From CAZHGD01 sp964531735 (GTDB lineage Bacteria; Armatimonadota; UBA10988): a stretch of 64,000 bases of DNA. This document shows, piece after piece, positions 8,436 to 15,715 of the stretch. A program made the translations under genes and the position numbers. The number at the start of each line of letters is the position of its first letter. Position 1 is the stretch's first letter. The DNA is taken from positions 73,872 through 137,871 of the forward strand of contig CAZHGD010000002.1 in the NCBI GenBank assembly GCA_964531735.1, in the 5' to 3' direction. The notes below the pieces were generated by a model, which saw only the letters and a program-made list of their open reading frames with translations, had not been told where the DNA came from and searched no databases.

Positions 8436-10070
8436 ATGGGTGTCGCCGCTGGCGATCGCTGGGTCTGGGCGGCTTTCGTCCTGGCGTGTCTGGTCAGCGG
8501 CGGGGTGGCTTGGCTTGGTGACCTGATCGGCCGTCGCATCGGCCGTCGGCGGCTGACGCTGTTCGGACTGCGGCCGCGGAACACCGCCATCCTCTTCACC
8601 GTGCTCACCGGGATGCTCATCGCTGGCCTCACCATCGCGTCGCTGCTGCTGGCCTCCGAAGGCGCGCGCCAGCGCATCCTGCACTACAGCAGCACGGTGG
8701 AGACGCTGATCTCGCGCGCTCAGGAGCAGCAGCGGCTGCGCCAGGACGCCGAGCGCCTGGCCAAGCTGGCGGCCGAGCAGAAGGCGGCGGCGGAGCAGCA
8801 CCTGGTGACCGCCGAGCGCGAGTTGCGGCGGGCCGAGGCCGATCAGCGCGCGGCGCAACAGCGCGCGGCGGCGGCGGCCGAGCAGGCCCGGGCCACGCAG
8901 GCCAAGGTCGAGGCGGCGCGGCGCAGCCTGCTGGAGGCCCAGCGTCGGCGCAACGAGGCCGACCAGCGCTCACGCGAGGCCCAGCAACGCGCCCAGGAGG
9001 CGCAACAGCGGGCGCAGGAGGCCCAGCAGCGCGCGCAGGAGGCGCAGCAGCGGGCCCAGGAGGCGCAGCAACGCTATCAGGAGGCCCAGCGGCGCTACCA
9101 GGAGGCCGAAGCGAAGGTCGCGCAGGCGACGGCGGCGCAACGGCAACTCGATGAGCGACTCAAGGCGGCCCAGGCCAAACTGGACGCAGTGGCCAAGGAC
9201 CTGGAGGCGGCGGCCAAGGAACTGGCTTCGGCGCAGGCGGTGTTCAGCCGCACCTACGCCAACAATCGGTTCTACCTGGAACAGATCGAGCAGCAGATCG
9301 CGAAGGCGGCGGCGGAGTTGGAGCGCTTGCGCAACGAGCGCGAGCAGTTGCGCGCGGAGCTGCAACAGGCGCGCGTGGCCTCGGCGCAGTTGCGCGCGGA
9401 GGCCACGCAGGCGCTGACCGGCGAGGTGGTGGTGGGCTATGGCGGCGAGTTGGCGCGCAGCCGGTTCAACAGCTACCAGCCGCGCGAGCGCGTGGTCGAC
9501 CAGATGGACACCTTCCTGCGCGCGAGCAACGCGCGAGCGCGAGACCTCGGCGCGGGCACCGATGAGCGCTACGGCTCGCAGTACGCCGTGCTCCTTGGCA
9601 TCGACGCGCAAGGCAACGCCTACGCGGGAGAGGATTTCCGGCTCAACCTGGTGCGCGTGCTGAGCGACCTCAACCGCCCGGTATGGTTGCGCGCCATCGC
9701 GCTGCGCAACACGGTCCGTGGGCGGCCGGTGTTCTACTCGGTGCGGCTGGACCCGGACCGGCTGGTGTTCGGCGACGGCGAGGTCATCGCCAGCGCGGCG
9801 ATGGACGGCCGCGAGGACGAGGTGGCCATCGCCCGGCGGCTGGAGACGCTGGTCAAGGAGCAGGTCAACCCGCTGGCGCAGCGTCGCGGCCTGCTGCCGC
9901 GGCCCGATGAGCGGTTGGCGATCGTCGGCCCAGACAAGTGGTTGCCGGCGATGCGCCGGATCCGTGATGCGGGCCAAGTGGTCACGGTCGACGTGGTCGC
10001 TGTGGGCGAGATCCGCGCCGGCGACCGCCTCGAAGTGGAGTTTCGGGTACGCGGCAATGGCAGCCCCTGA
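8436..10070 (+). CDS. DUF3084 protein: membrane anchor, long coiled coil, conserved C-terminal domain
   Basis: 544 residues from ATG 8436, with GGAG at 8426-8429. Two transmembrane segments flank a basic loop (about residues 7-27 and 48-70). Residues about 80-320 form a continuous coiled coil rich in Gln, Ala, Arg and Glu. Within it are six tandem heptads of the type EAQQRAQ (residues 181-222). The C-terminal 200 residues (GEVVVGYGGELARSR onward) form a globular domain typical of DUF3084 proteins of cyanobacteria and relatives. Function is unknown. Its end overlaps the RuvC-like gene by 14 bases, so the two are translated from one message and may be functionally linked. Confidence 0.85.
   Translation: MGVAAGDRWVWAAFVLACLVSGGVAWLGDLIGRRIGRRRLTLFGLRPRNTAILFTVLTGMLIAGLTIASLLLASEGARQRILHYSSTVETLISRAQEQQRLRQDAERLAKLAAEQKAAAEQHLVTAERELRRAEADQRAAQQRAAAAAEQARATQAKVEAARRSLLEAQRRRNEADQRSREAQQRAQEAQQRAQEAQQRAQEAQQRAQEAQQRYQEAQRRYQEAEAKVAQATAAQRQLDERLKAAQAKLDAVAKDLEAAAKELASAQAVFSRTYANNRFYLEQIEQQIAKAAAELERLRNEREQLRAELQQARVASAQLRAEATQALTGEVVVGYGGELARSRFNSYQPRERVVDQMDTFLRASNARARDLGAGTDERYGSQYAVLLGIDAQGNAYAGEDFRLNLVRVLSDLNRPVWLRAIALRNTVRGRPVFYSVRLDPDRLVFGDGEVIASAAMDGREDEVAIARRLETLVKEQVNPLAQRRGLLPRPDERLAIVGPDKWLPAMRRIRDAGQVVTVDVVAVGEIRAGDRLEVEFRVRGNGSP
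8976..9101 (+). repeat. Six tandem 21-bp coding repeats (EAQQRAQ heptads)
   Basis: Six consecutive 21-base units inside the DUF3084 gene encode EAQQRAQ four times, then EAQQRYQ and EAQRRYQ. The units differ mainly at synonymous third positions. They lengthen the coiled coil by exact heptads, so copy-number change would keep both reading frame and coiled-coil register. Confidence 0.9.
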
Positions 10071-10494
10071 GGGCTTGGTGCTCGGCGTCGATCCCGGCCA
10101 CCGCAAGTGCGGTCTGGCGGTGGTGGCGGCCGACGGCCAGGTGGTGGCCGCGGCCGTGGTGGCGCGCGAGGACCTGCTGGCGACCGTGAGGCAATGGCTG
10201 GCCGCCCACCCGGTCACGCAGTTGGTGGTCGGCGACGGCACCTGCTCGGGTGCGGTGATTGCGGAACTGCAGGAGCGGTTCCCGGCGGCGCCGCTGGCGT
10301 GCGTCGACGAGCACGGCACCACGTTGGCAGCGCGCGACCGTTACTGGCGCGACCACCCGCCACGCGGCTTCTGGCGGCTGATACCCACCTCGATGCGCCT
10401 GCCGCCCGAGCCCTATGACGACGTCGTGGCGGTGCTCTTGGCCGAGCGTTGGTGGGCCGCTCACAGCGGGCCGCCGCCGGTCGTGGAGCATTAA
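10057..10494 (+). CDS. RuvC-like/YqgF-type RNase H-fold nuclease
   Basis: A 145-residue protein starting at ATG 10057 inside the end of the DUF3084 gene. LGVDPGHRKCGLAVV at the N-terminus carries the first catalytic Asp of the RNase H fold. VDEHGTT near residue 85 supplies a Glu, and EPYDDVVAVLLAERW near the C-terminus supplies the last Asp. This pattern fits the YqgF/RuvX family (pre-16S rRNA processing nuclease or Holliday-junction-resolvase-like). Which of these activities it has cannot be told from sequence. The overlapping gene order suggests coupled translation with the DUF3084 protein. Confidence 0.8.
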   Translation: MAAPEGLVLGVDPGHRKCGLAVVAADGQVVAAAVVAREDLLATVRQWLAAHPVTQLVVGDGTCSGAVIAELQERFPAAPLACVDEHGTTLAARDRYWRDHPPRGFWRLIPTSMRLPPEPYDDVVAVLLAERWWAAHSGPPPVVEH

Positions 10495-10756
10495 GCATAT
10501 GTAACACTCAGGTGGAGAACACCGGTGAGGGGGCGGCGTTATAGTGAATGAGGCCAGTAGTTAGTTGCGGCCCCCCGGCGAGGCGTCCTCCCCCAGCGCC
10601 CGCTACGCAACGCAGCTATTGGCACAGCGAGCGACCCAAGCCGCGCCGGCGCCGTCCCACCCACGGCGGCCGGCGCGGCCGTTTGGGACCCTCTTTCCCG
10701 GCGACTGTGCTATGCTGGCACCGGCCCGCACGGGCGGTAGACGGGAGAGTTGTGGC
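10495..10756. other. 262-bp gap without a supported gene
   Basis: No open frame with a plausible start and coding pattern is visible. It contains two isolated -10-like hexamers, TATAGT at 10540-10545 and TATGCT at 10711-10716, neither with a convincing -35. The second lies 46 bp before the SGNH gene and may be part of its promoter. Confidence 0.5.
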
Positions 10757-11395
10757 ATGTCGGACTTCGTGTGGCAGGACGGGGCGACGGTGGTGATGAC
10801 CGGTGACAGCATCACCGATTGCGGACGAGGCGGCGATGCGCTGGGGCTGGGTGGGGGCTATGCCCGGTTCACCAACCGACTCGTGACCGCGCGCTACCCC
10901 GAGCGCGGCATCAAGATCCTCAACACCGGCATCAGCGGCAACTGCGTGGACGACCTGCAAGGCCGCTGGCAGCAGGACGTGCTCGACCATCGGCCCGACT
11001 GGGTCACCATCATGATCGGCATCAACGACCTGCACCGGACTCTCGGCGACATCAAGCATCTGCCGCCGGTGGAGTACGAGCCGCGCTACCGCGACATCCT
11101 CGACCGAACGCGCGCGGCCGGTGCTCGGCTGGTCCTGCTGGATCCGTTCTACCTGAGCCTCGAGCACGGCCGTGACAGCGACCAGGGGCGCGTGCTGGCA
11201 CTGCTCGAAGGCTATCTGGCCGTCGTCGAGCGACTGGCCGCCGACTACGACGCGCTGCACGTCAAGACGCAGGCCGCTTGGCTGCGCGTGCTGGGGCAGC
11301 TCCCGCCCGAGCACTGGTGTGGCGAACCGGTGCACCCGAACCCCGATGGGCACCTGGTCATCGCCAACGCGCTCCTGGAGGTGCTGGGATACTAG
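10757..11395 (+). CDS. SGNH/GDSL-type esterase
   Basis: 212 residues, cytoplasmic (no signal peptide). All SGNH blocks are visible: block I GDSITD with the nucleophilic Ser at about residue 17, block II TGISGN, block III GINDL with the oxyanion Asn, and block V HPNPDGH with the catalytic Asp/His. The whole family hydrolyses ester bonds (acyl or acetyl groups on sugars or lipids). The compact form with an early GDSIT is like rhamnogalacturonan- or acetylxylan-esterase relatives and TesA-like lipases. GGAGAG lies before the ATG at 10757. The GT-C gene follows 43 bp downstream. Confidence 0.85.
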   Translation: MSDFVWQDGATVVMTGDSITDCGRGGDALGLGGGYARFTNRLVTARYPERGIKILNTGISGNCVDDLQGRWQQDVLDHRPDWVTIMIGINDLHRTLGDIKHLPPVEYEPRYRDILDRTRAAGARLVLLDPFYLSLEHGRDSDQGRVLALLEGYLAVVERLAADYDALHVKTQAAWLRVLGQLPPEHWCGEPVHPNPDGHLVIANALLEVLGY

Positions 11396-11438
11396 CTCCG
11401 CGCCGCCGACGGCCGTTGCTCCGCCGCGAGCACCACTG

Positions 11439-12935
11439 ATGGCGCCGCCCGACCAGAGGGCGGCGCCGGGCGTGGTGCTGGCGCGGCTGGCGGCCGTTCA
11501 CGCCGTCGTGTGGACGGTCGTGCCGGCTCTGACGCAGCAGTGCGCGCCGCTGGACGTGGTCATCCTTGCCTACTGGGGCCGGCAGCCACAGTGGGGCTAT
11601 CCCCGCCACCCGCCGTTGCCGGCGTGGCTCGCCGCGGCGGTCTGGGACGGCGCTGGGGTCTGGGCGGTCTACCTGCTGAGCCAGCTCATGGTTCTCGCGG
11701 CGGTGTGGGCCGCCTGGCGCCTCGGGCGCGAGTTGCTGGGCGAGGTGGCGGCGCTACCCGCGGCCGCGGCGCTGGAAGGGGTGTTCTACTACAACTTCAC
11801 CACGCCGGAGTTCAACAACAACGTCGCGCTGCTGGCCTGCTGGGCGCTGGCCGTCTGGTTCGGCTGGGTGGCGCTCCGCACCGGCCGCACCAGGGCCTGG
11901 TTGGCGTTGGGGCTGGCGGTGGGCGCCGGGCTGCTGAGCAAGTACAGCCTGGCCTTCCTGGCTGTGCCGCTGCTGGCGTTCACGCTGCTGCACCCGCAGG
12001 CGCGGCAGTGCTGGCGCAGCCCGGGCCCGTACCTGGCTCTGCTGGTGGCGGCCGGCTGCTTCGGGCCGCACTGCCAGTGGGCGGCGGCGCACCACTGGAT
12101 CACGCTGCGCTACGCCGCGGAGCGGGGTGGGGGGCCGGCCGGGCTGGGCGCGCATCTGCTCCACCCACTGCGGTTCGCCGCGGACCAGGCGCTGACCGTG
12201 CTGCCGTTGGTGCTGGCCCTGGCGCCGCTGCTTGGCCGGCGGCCCAGACCGGTGCCCGGCGACCTCGGTCGGGCCTACCTGAGCACCGTCGTGCTCGCGC
12301 CGGTGGCGCTCCACCTGGTGGTCGCCGCGCTGACCGGCATGAAGCTGCGCAACATGTGGGGCACGCCGCTGTGGACCTTCCTCGGTGTCTACCTGCTGGT
12401 GCAGTGGGGCACCCGGATCGAGCCCGACCGCGTGCGGCGGTCGCTGCGGCTGTCCGGCGCGTTGGCCGTGCTGGCGGTCGTCGCCCTCATCGGACGCAAC
12501 GTGGTGGCCCCGCGGCTCACGGGCCGCGGCGAGCGGGTCAACTGCCCCGGCCCGGCCTTGGCGGCCCTGGCCGAGCAGGCTTGGCGCGACACGGTCGGTG
12601 GGCCGTTGCCGGTGGTGGCCGGCCCAGGCTGGCTGGCCGGCCAGGTGGCGCTGTACGGGCGCGACCGGGCGGTCGTCTACGCCGAACTCGACCCGGCACA
12701 GAACGACTGGATCACCGACTCCGAGTTCCGGGCGCGCGGCGGGCTCATCCTCTGGTATGCGGACCCGAGCGGGCGCCAAGCGCGGTCGGACCAGGCGCCG
12801 GCGGCGCTGGCGGCGTGGCTGGCGCGGTTCCCTGCGGCGCGGCTGCTGCCGCCGTGGACACTGGCCTGGCCGGTGCGCGGACCGCGTGAACCGCTGCGGC
12901 TCCAGGCCGCCGTGGTGCCGCCCGGCGCACCCTAA
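11439..12935 (+). CDS. GT-C glycosyltransferase of the ArnT/PMT (GT39/GT83-like) type
   Basis: A 498-residue polytopic membrane protein with about nine or ten hydrophobic segments between residues 12 and 360. The YPRHPPLPAW motif after the first membrane segment, with an Asp in the preceding loop, is the hallmark of ArnT/PMT-2 dolichyl- or undecaprenyl-phosphate-sugar transferases. FNNNVALLACWAL and a LLSKYS stretch also match. The C-terminal 130 residues form a soluble domain outside. It would transfer a sugar from a lipid carrier to an extracytoplasmic acceptor, unknown here. The start at ATG 11439 has no strong ribosome-binding site, so an alternative start nearby is possible. Confidence 0.75.
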   Translation: MAPPDQRAAPGVVLARLAAVHAVVWTVVPALTQQCAPLDVVILAYWGRQPQWGYPRHPPLPAWLAAAVWDGAGVWAVYLLSQLMVLAAVWAAWRLGRELLGEVAALPAAAALEGVFYYNFTTPEFNNNVALLACWALAVWFGWVALRTGRTRAWLALGLAVGAGLLSKYSLAFLAVPLLAFTLLHPQARQCWRSPGPYLALLVAAGCFGPHCQWAAAHHWITLRYAAERGGGPAGLGAHLLHPLRFAADQALTVLPLVLALAPLLGRRPRPVPGDLGRAYLSTVVLAPVALHLVVAALTGMKLRNMWGTPLWTFLGVYLLVQWGTRIEPDRVRRSLRLSGALAVLAVVALIGRNVVAPRLTGRGERVNCPGPALAALAEQAWRDTVGGPLPVVAGPGWLAGQVALYGRDRAVVYAELDPAQNDWITDSEFRARGGLILWYADPSGRQARSDQAPAALAAWLARFPAARLLPPWTLAWPVRGPREPLRLQAAVVPPGAP

Positions 12936-12957
12936 GCAGCCTGCCGGTGATGTTGTC

Positions 12958-13048
12958 CCGTAGGGGCGACCCTTGGGTCGCCCGGCTGCGGGCCACCAAG
13001 CGCCAACCGGGCAGTGACAGGGCGGGCACCAGGCCTCGTCCCTACCGG
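12958..13048. repeat. REP/MITE-like intergenic element with near-perfect terminal inverted repeats
   Basis: The left end CCGTAGGGGCGA (12958-12969) and the right end TCGTCCCTACCGG (13036-13048) are inverted copies of each other apart from one or two mismatches. Inside the left end is a perfect hairpin, GGGCGACCC TT GGGTCGCCC at 12964-12983. The interior is G+C-rich and noncoding. No T-run follows the hairpin, so it is not a classical terminator. The form matches short dispersed palindromic elements seen in many high-G+C genomes. Confidence 0.65.
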
Positions 13049-13102
13049 ACAGGATCTCCGAGCGGCTACTTAGCCCGAGCCGACCGCCACTTTGGGGCAA
13101 AC

Positions 13103-13125
13103 GAACATTCTAAGAACATTGGTTT
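13103..13125. promoter_or_regulatory. Candidate LexA operator (Cheo-box-like)
   Basis: GAAC ATTG GTTT at 13114-13125 is one mismatch from the Gram-positive LexA half-site pattern GAAC-N4-GTTC. A further GAACATT copy lies at 13103-13109, giving two direct GAACATT repeats 11 bp apart. The site overlaps the -35 of the lexA promoter, as expected for autorepression. Confidence 0.6.
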
Positions 13126-13152
13126 GCCATGCGGTCCTCGGTGTGCTATAGT
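13124..13152 (+). promoter_or_regulatory. lexA promoter
   Basis: TTGCCA at 13124-13129, 17 bp spacer, TATAGT at 13147-13152. It overlaps the candidate LexA box. Transcription would begin near 13159, upstream of both plausible lexA start codons. Confidence 0.75.
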
Positions 13153-13227
13153 GCGGCCTCGGCGGCGGCAGGAGAGCGGCGCATGAGTGATGGCGGCACC
13201 AGTACGCGTGGCGGAAAGGGAGGTCCC

Positions 13228-13857
13228 ATGCGAGATGGACTCACGGACCGGCAACGGGAGATCCTGACCTTCATCGGTGAGTTCCAGAAGAACCTGAAGC
13301 GCCCACCGGCGGTACGGGAGATTGGTGACGCGGTCGGCCTCTCGTCACCGTGCACGGTCTACCGGCACCTGGAGACACTGGAGAAGCGCGGGTTCATCAA
13401 GCGCGAGCGCGGCAAGGCCCGCGCGATCGAAATCGTTCACGCGCAGTTCAAGCCGGGTGCGATGCGCGCCATTCCCGTGCTGGGCACCATCGCCGCCGGG
13501 CAGCCGCTGCTGGCTGAGGAGAACCTCCGTGGGGCGCTGGAGGTCGCTGAGGATCTGCTCGGGCCGGGCGACTTCTTCGCGCTCGAGGTCAACGGCGAGT
13601 CGATGATTGAGGACGGCATCCTGAGCGGCGACCTGGTGGTGCTGCGGCGTCAGGAGACCGCTGACGACGGCGACATCGTGGCGGCTCTGTCGCCGCATGA
13701 CCAGGAAGGCACGGCCACGCTGAAGCGCTTCCATCGCGAAGGCGAGCGGATCCGACTGCAGCCGGCCAACCATACCATGCGGCCGCTCTACTACGGGCCG
13801 CAGGACGAGTTGCGCATTCTCGGCAAGGCGGTCTACCTGAGCCGGCAGTTGGCCTGA
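13228..13857 (+). CDS. lexA: LexA repressor of the SOS response
   Basis: 209 residues. The N-terminal winged helix (LTDRQREILTFI, then PAVREIGDAVGLSS) binds DNA. The self-cleavage bond is Ala90-Gly91 in IAAGQP. The catalytic pair is Ser125 in NGESM and Lys166 in ATLKRF, close to the E. coli numbering. On RecA activation LexA would cut itself and release its targets. I chose ATG 13228, just after AAAGGGAGG, because the protein then starts directly at the DNA-binding domain. An ATG at 13183 with GGAGAG in front would add 15 Gly/Ser-rich residues and remains possible. Its own promoter carries a candidate operator. Confidence 0.95.
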   Translation: MRDGLTDRQREILTFIGEFQKNLKRPPAVREIGDAVGLSSPCTVYRHLETLEKRGFIKRERGKARAIEIVHAQFKPGAMRAIPVLGTIAAGQPLLAEENLRGALEVAEDLLGPGDFFALEVNGESMIEDGILSGDLVVLRRQETADDGDIVAALSPHDQEGTATLKRFHREGERIRLQPANHTMRPLYYGPQDELRILGKAVYLSRQLA

Positions 13858-13871
13858 ATCCGGCCGGCCGC

Positions 13872-14309
13872 CTAGTTCGGGCACTCGACCGGTGCGAGCG
13901 TGCGGCCGACCAGCGCGCGCACGGCGAGGTCGAGCTGATCGAGGCGGATGGGCTTGCGCAGCAGCATGCGGATGCTCGCCGGCTCGCCGGCGGCGAGGTC
14001 GCTGTGGTCGCTCCAGGCGGTCAACAGGGCCAAGGGAAGCTGCGGATGCCGGGCGGCGAGCAGGTCGGCCAGCCGGTCGCCGGCGGAGGTCAGTAGGCGG
14101 GCCTCCATGAGCACCGCGTCGGCCAGGCCATCGGCACAGAAACGCAGCGCCTCATCGGCGCTGGTGCAGTGGGTGGCCCGATGGCCGAGCGCGGCCAGGC
14201 CCTGCACCACTACGGAGCCGACGAGCATATCCTCGTCCACGACCAGTATCCGCCGTGGCTGCACTCGTCGCCGACCGGTCCGTAGCTGTCGCGCCAACGT
14301 CGTCGCCAT
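13872..14309 (-). CDS. Single-domain response-regulator receiver with Glu at the phosphorylation site
   Basis: 145 residues: a basic N-terminal tail of about 18 residues, then one receiver domain with no output domain. The first acidic cluster is Asp25-Glu26-Asp27 in ILVVDEDM, the conserved Thr is in LLTAWSD and the Lys is in LLRKPI. At the position of the phospho-accepting Asp (44 residues after Asp25, as in CheY) the sequence reads VLMEARL with Glu69. It therefore cannot form the normal aspartyl phosphate and may act as a constitutive phosphomimic or a binding module. It converges on lexA with 14 bp between stops. The ATG at 14309 is chosen because the upstream extension is arginine-rich and unlike a receiver. 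Confidence 0.8.
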   Translation of the reverse strand: MATTLARQLRTGRRRVQPRRILVVDEDMLVGSVVVQGLAALGHRATHCTSADEALRFCADGLADAVLMEARLLTSAGDRLADLLAARHPQLPLALLTAWSDHSDLAAGEPASIRMLLRKPIRLDQLDLAVRALVGRTLAPVECPN

Positions 14310-14492
14310 GCACTCTATCCTCGGCCGCTCGCTGGGCGCGCGGCATGAACGCCGTGAAGCACCTGCCGCCGATGGAAGTGCAAGCTGCGTGCCAACCACT
14401 TGGCACAGATGTCCGAAGGACGGCAACTTCGCGGCGGCGCAGATGTCAAAGCGCGCCGTCCGTCAGTCGGCCGGCCGTTGGCGCAGGGCGGC

Positions 14493-14498
14493 TATAAT
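14493..14498 (+). promoter_or_regulatory. Consensus -10 element upstream of the GH114-like lipoprotein gene
   Basis: A perfect TATAAT 38 bp before the GTG start at 14536. No recognisable -35 lies 16-18 bp upstream, so it may need an activator or be weak. Confidence 0.45.
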
Positions 14499-14535
14499 GT
14501 GCGGGCAGAGGGTGTCGCACCCGGAGGACAAAGCT

Positions 14536-15624
14536 GTGAGATCCGTCCGCTTCCTGGCCTTGGCCGTGCTGCCACTGGTCCTGTTGGGTGGCTGTCGTCG
14601 TGCCGGCACGGGACCAGCCACGCCGCCGTCGACTGGCGGCACTGCCAGCGGCACGCCGTTGGCGCTTGGCAAGGTGTCCAGTTGGGCGTTCCAGAACGAC
14701 GGCATCGCCAGCGATGGCACCGCCGAGGCGCTGGCGTCCGCCCCATACGACATGCTGGTGATTGAGCCGACGCGCACCATGGTGGCGCCCGAAGACCACA
14801 GTCAGTTCAAGACCAAGGACCTGGTGGCCAAGGTCAAGGCCACCCCCGCCACGGTGGCCGGTCACCGGAAGCTGGTCCTGGCGGTGCTGGACGTGGCCTC
14901 GGCCGAGGTTGGTCGGTGGTACTGGACCTGGTCGCCGACTTGGCCGGCCGATGCGGATCGGCCCGAGGGCTGGCCGGAGTACATCCTGCCGGAGACCGAG
15001 GAACTGCCGACGGGCGTCCACCCAGTGGCGTTCTGGAATCCCGAGTGGCAGAAGGTCCTCTACGCCGGGGTGCCCGCCGAGCCGTCGCGAGACTACGCCA
15101 GCGCGCTCGATGAGATGCTGGCGGATGGGTTTGACGGCGTCTACCTGGTGGGTGTCGACGCGGTCAACTGGTCGGGCACGACGGAAGCCGCCGAGGCCGC
15201 GAAGGTCGACGCCAAGGCTGAGATGCTGAAGCTGATTGCGGCCCTGCGCGAGCAGGCACGTCAGCGGAACCCGGGCTTCCTGATCGTGCAGCAGGGCGCG
15301 CTCAACCTGCGTAACGCGGACGGGAAGCTGTCGCCGGCGGTGGATGGCGTGGCCTACGAAGGTCTGTGGTACGACGGCGGCGACGGCGAGTTCGACGATC
15401 CGGACGCCTATGACCGTCCGCAGGACGGAGAGATCTCGGCTGGCGCGCTGCTGCTGCTGCGCGAGACCAAGCAGAAGGCGAAGCTACCCGTGTTCCTGCT
15501 GGAGTACGCTCGGGCCGAGGCCGAGAAGGTGTATGCCAACGCACGCCAGGAAGGCTTCGTGGCCTACTGCACGCATCCGTCGCTGGCCCGCCTGAGTACC
15601 ACGCCGCCCAAGGCGGCCAAGTGA
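14536..15624 (+). CDS. Lipoprotein of the GH114/TM1410 endo-alpha-1,4-polygalactosaminidase-like family
   Basis: 362 residues from a GTG start, with GGAGGA at 14523-14528. Residues 1-20 are a lipoprotein signal with lipobox LLGGC. The mature part begins with a Thr/Gly/Pro-rich linker, then a TIM barrel typical of TM1410/GH114 proteins: SSWAFQNDGI, YDMLVIEPTR, AFWNPEWQKVLY, DGFDGVYLVGVD and VAYEGLWYDGG. These enzymes are thought to cut alpha-1,4-linked amino-sugar polymers such as Pel. In relatives the DGVYL motif is usually followed by Asp; here it is Val, so activity is uncertain. It would sit on the outer face of a membrane. Confidence 0.75.
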   Translation: MRSVRFLALAVLPLVLLGGCRRAGTGPATPPSTGGTASGTPLALGKVSSWAFQNDGIASDGTAEALASAPYDMLVIEPTRTMVAPEDHSQFKTKDLVAKVKATPATVAGHRKLVLAVLDVASAEVGRWYWTWSPTWPADADRPEGWPEYILPETEELPTGVHPVAFWNPEWQKVLYAGVPAEPSRDYASALDEMLADGFDGVYLVGVDAVNWSGTTEAAEAAKVDAKAEMLKLIAALREQARQRNPGFLIVQQGALNLRNADGKLSPAVDGVAYEGLWYDGGDGEFDDPDAYDRPQDGEISAGALLLLRETKQKAKLPVFLLEYARAEAEKVYANARQEGFVAYCTHPSLARLSTTPPKAAK

Positions 15625-15659
15625 CGCTGCGCCGGTGCGGCACGCGTGCTGAGAAGGGA

Positions 15660-15694
15660 GGCTCTGGCCGGCGCCGAATGGCCTGGTCAGAGCC
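15660..15694 (+). other. Inverted repeat in the leader of the dehydrogenase gene
   Basis: GGCTCTGGCC (15660-15669) and GGTCAGAGCC (15685-15694) pair over 9 of 10 positions with a 15-base loop, 21 bp before the likely ATG. A purine-rich AAGGGAGG touches its 5' side. It could be an mRNA hairpin or a dyad operator; nothing else supports either. Confidence 0.35.
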
Positions 15695-15715
15695 ATGTTC
15701 TCGCCAAGGTGCACC

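Noticed and set aside
8976..9101. Tandem 21-bp repeats considered as a CRISPR-like or satellite array
   Set aside because: There are no spacers; the units are in frame and encode coiled-coil heptads.
10540..10545. TATAGT in the gap before the SGNH gene as a promoter for a small RNA
   Set aside because: No -35 at the right distance and no terminator or conserved structure downstream.
12964..12983. Perfect hairpin considered as a rho-independent terminator for the GT-C gene
   Set aside because: No T-run follows, and it is part of a larger element with inverted ends.
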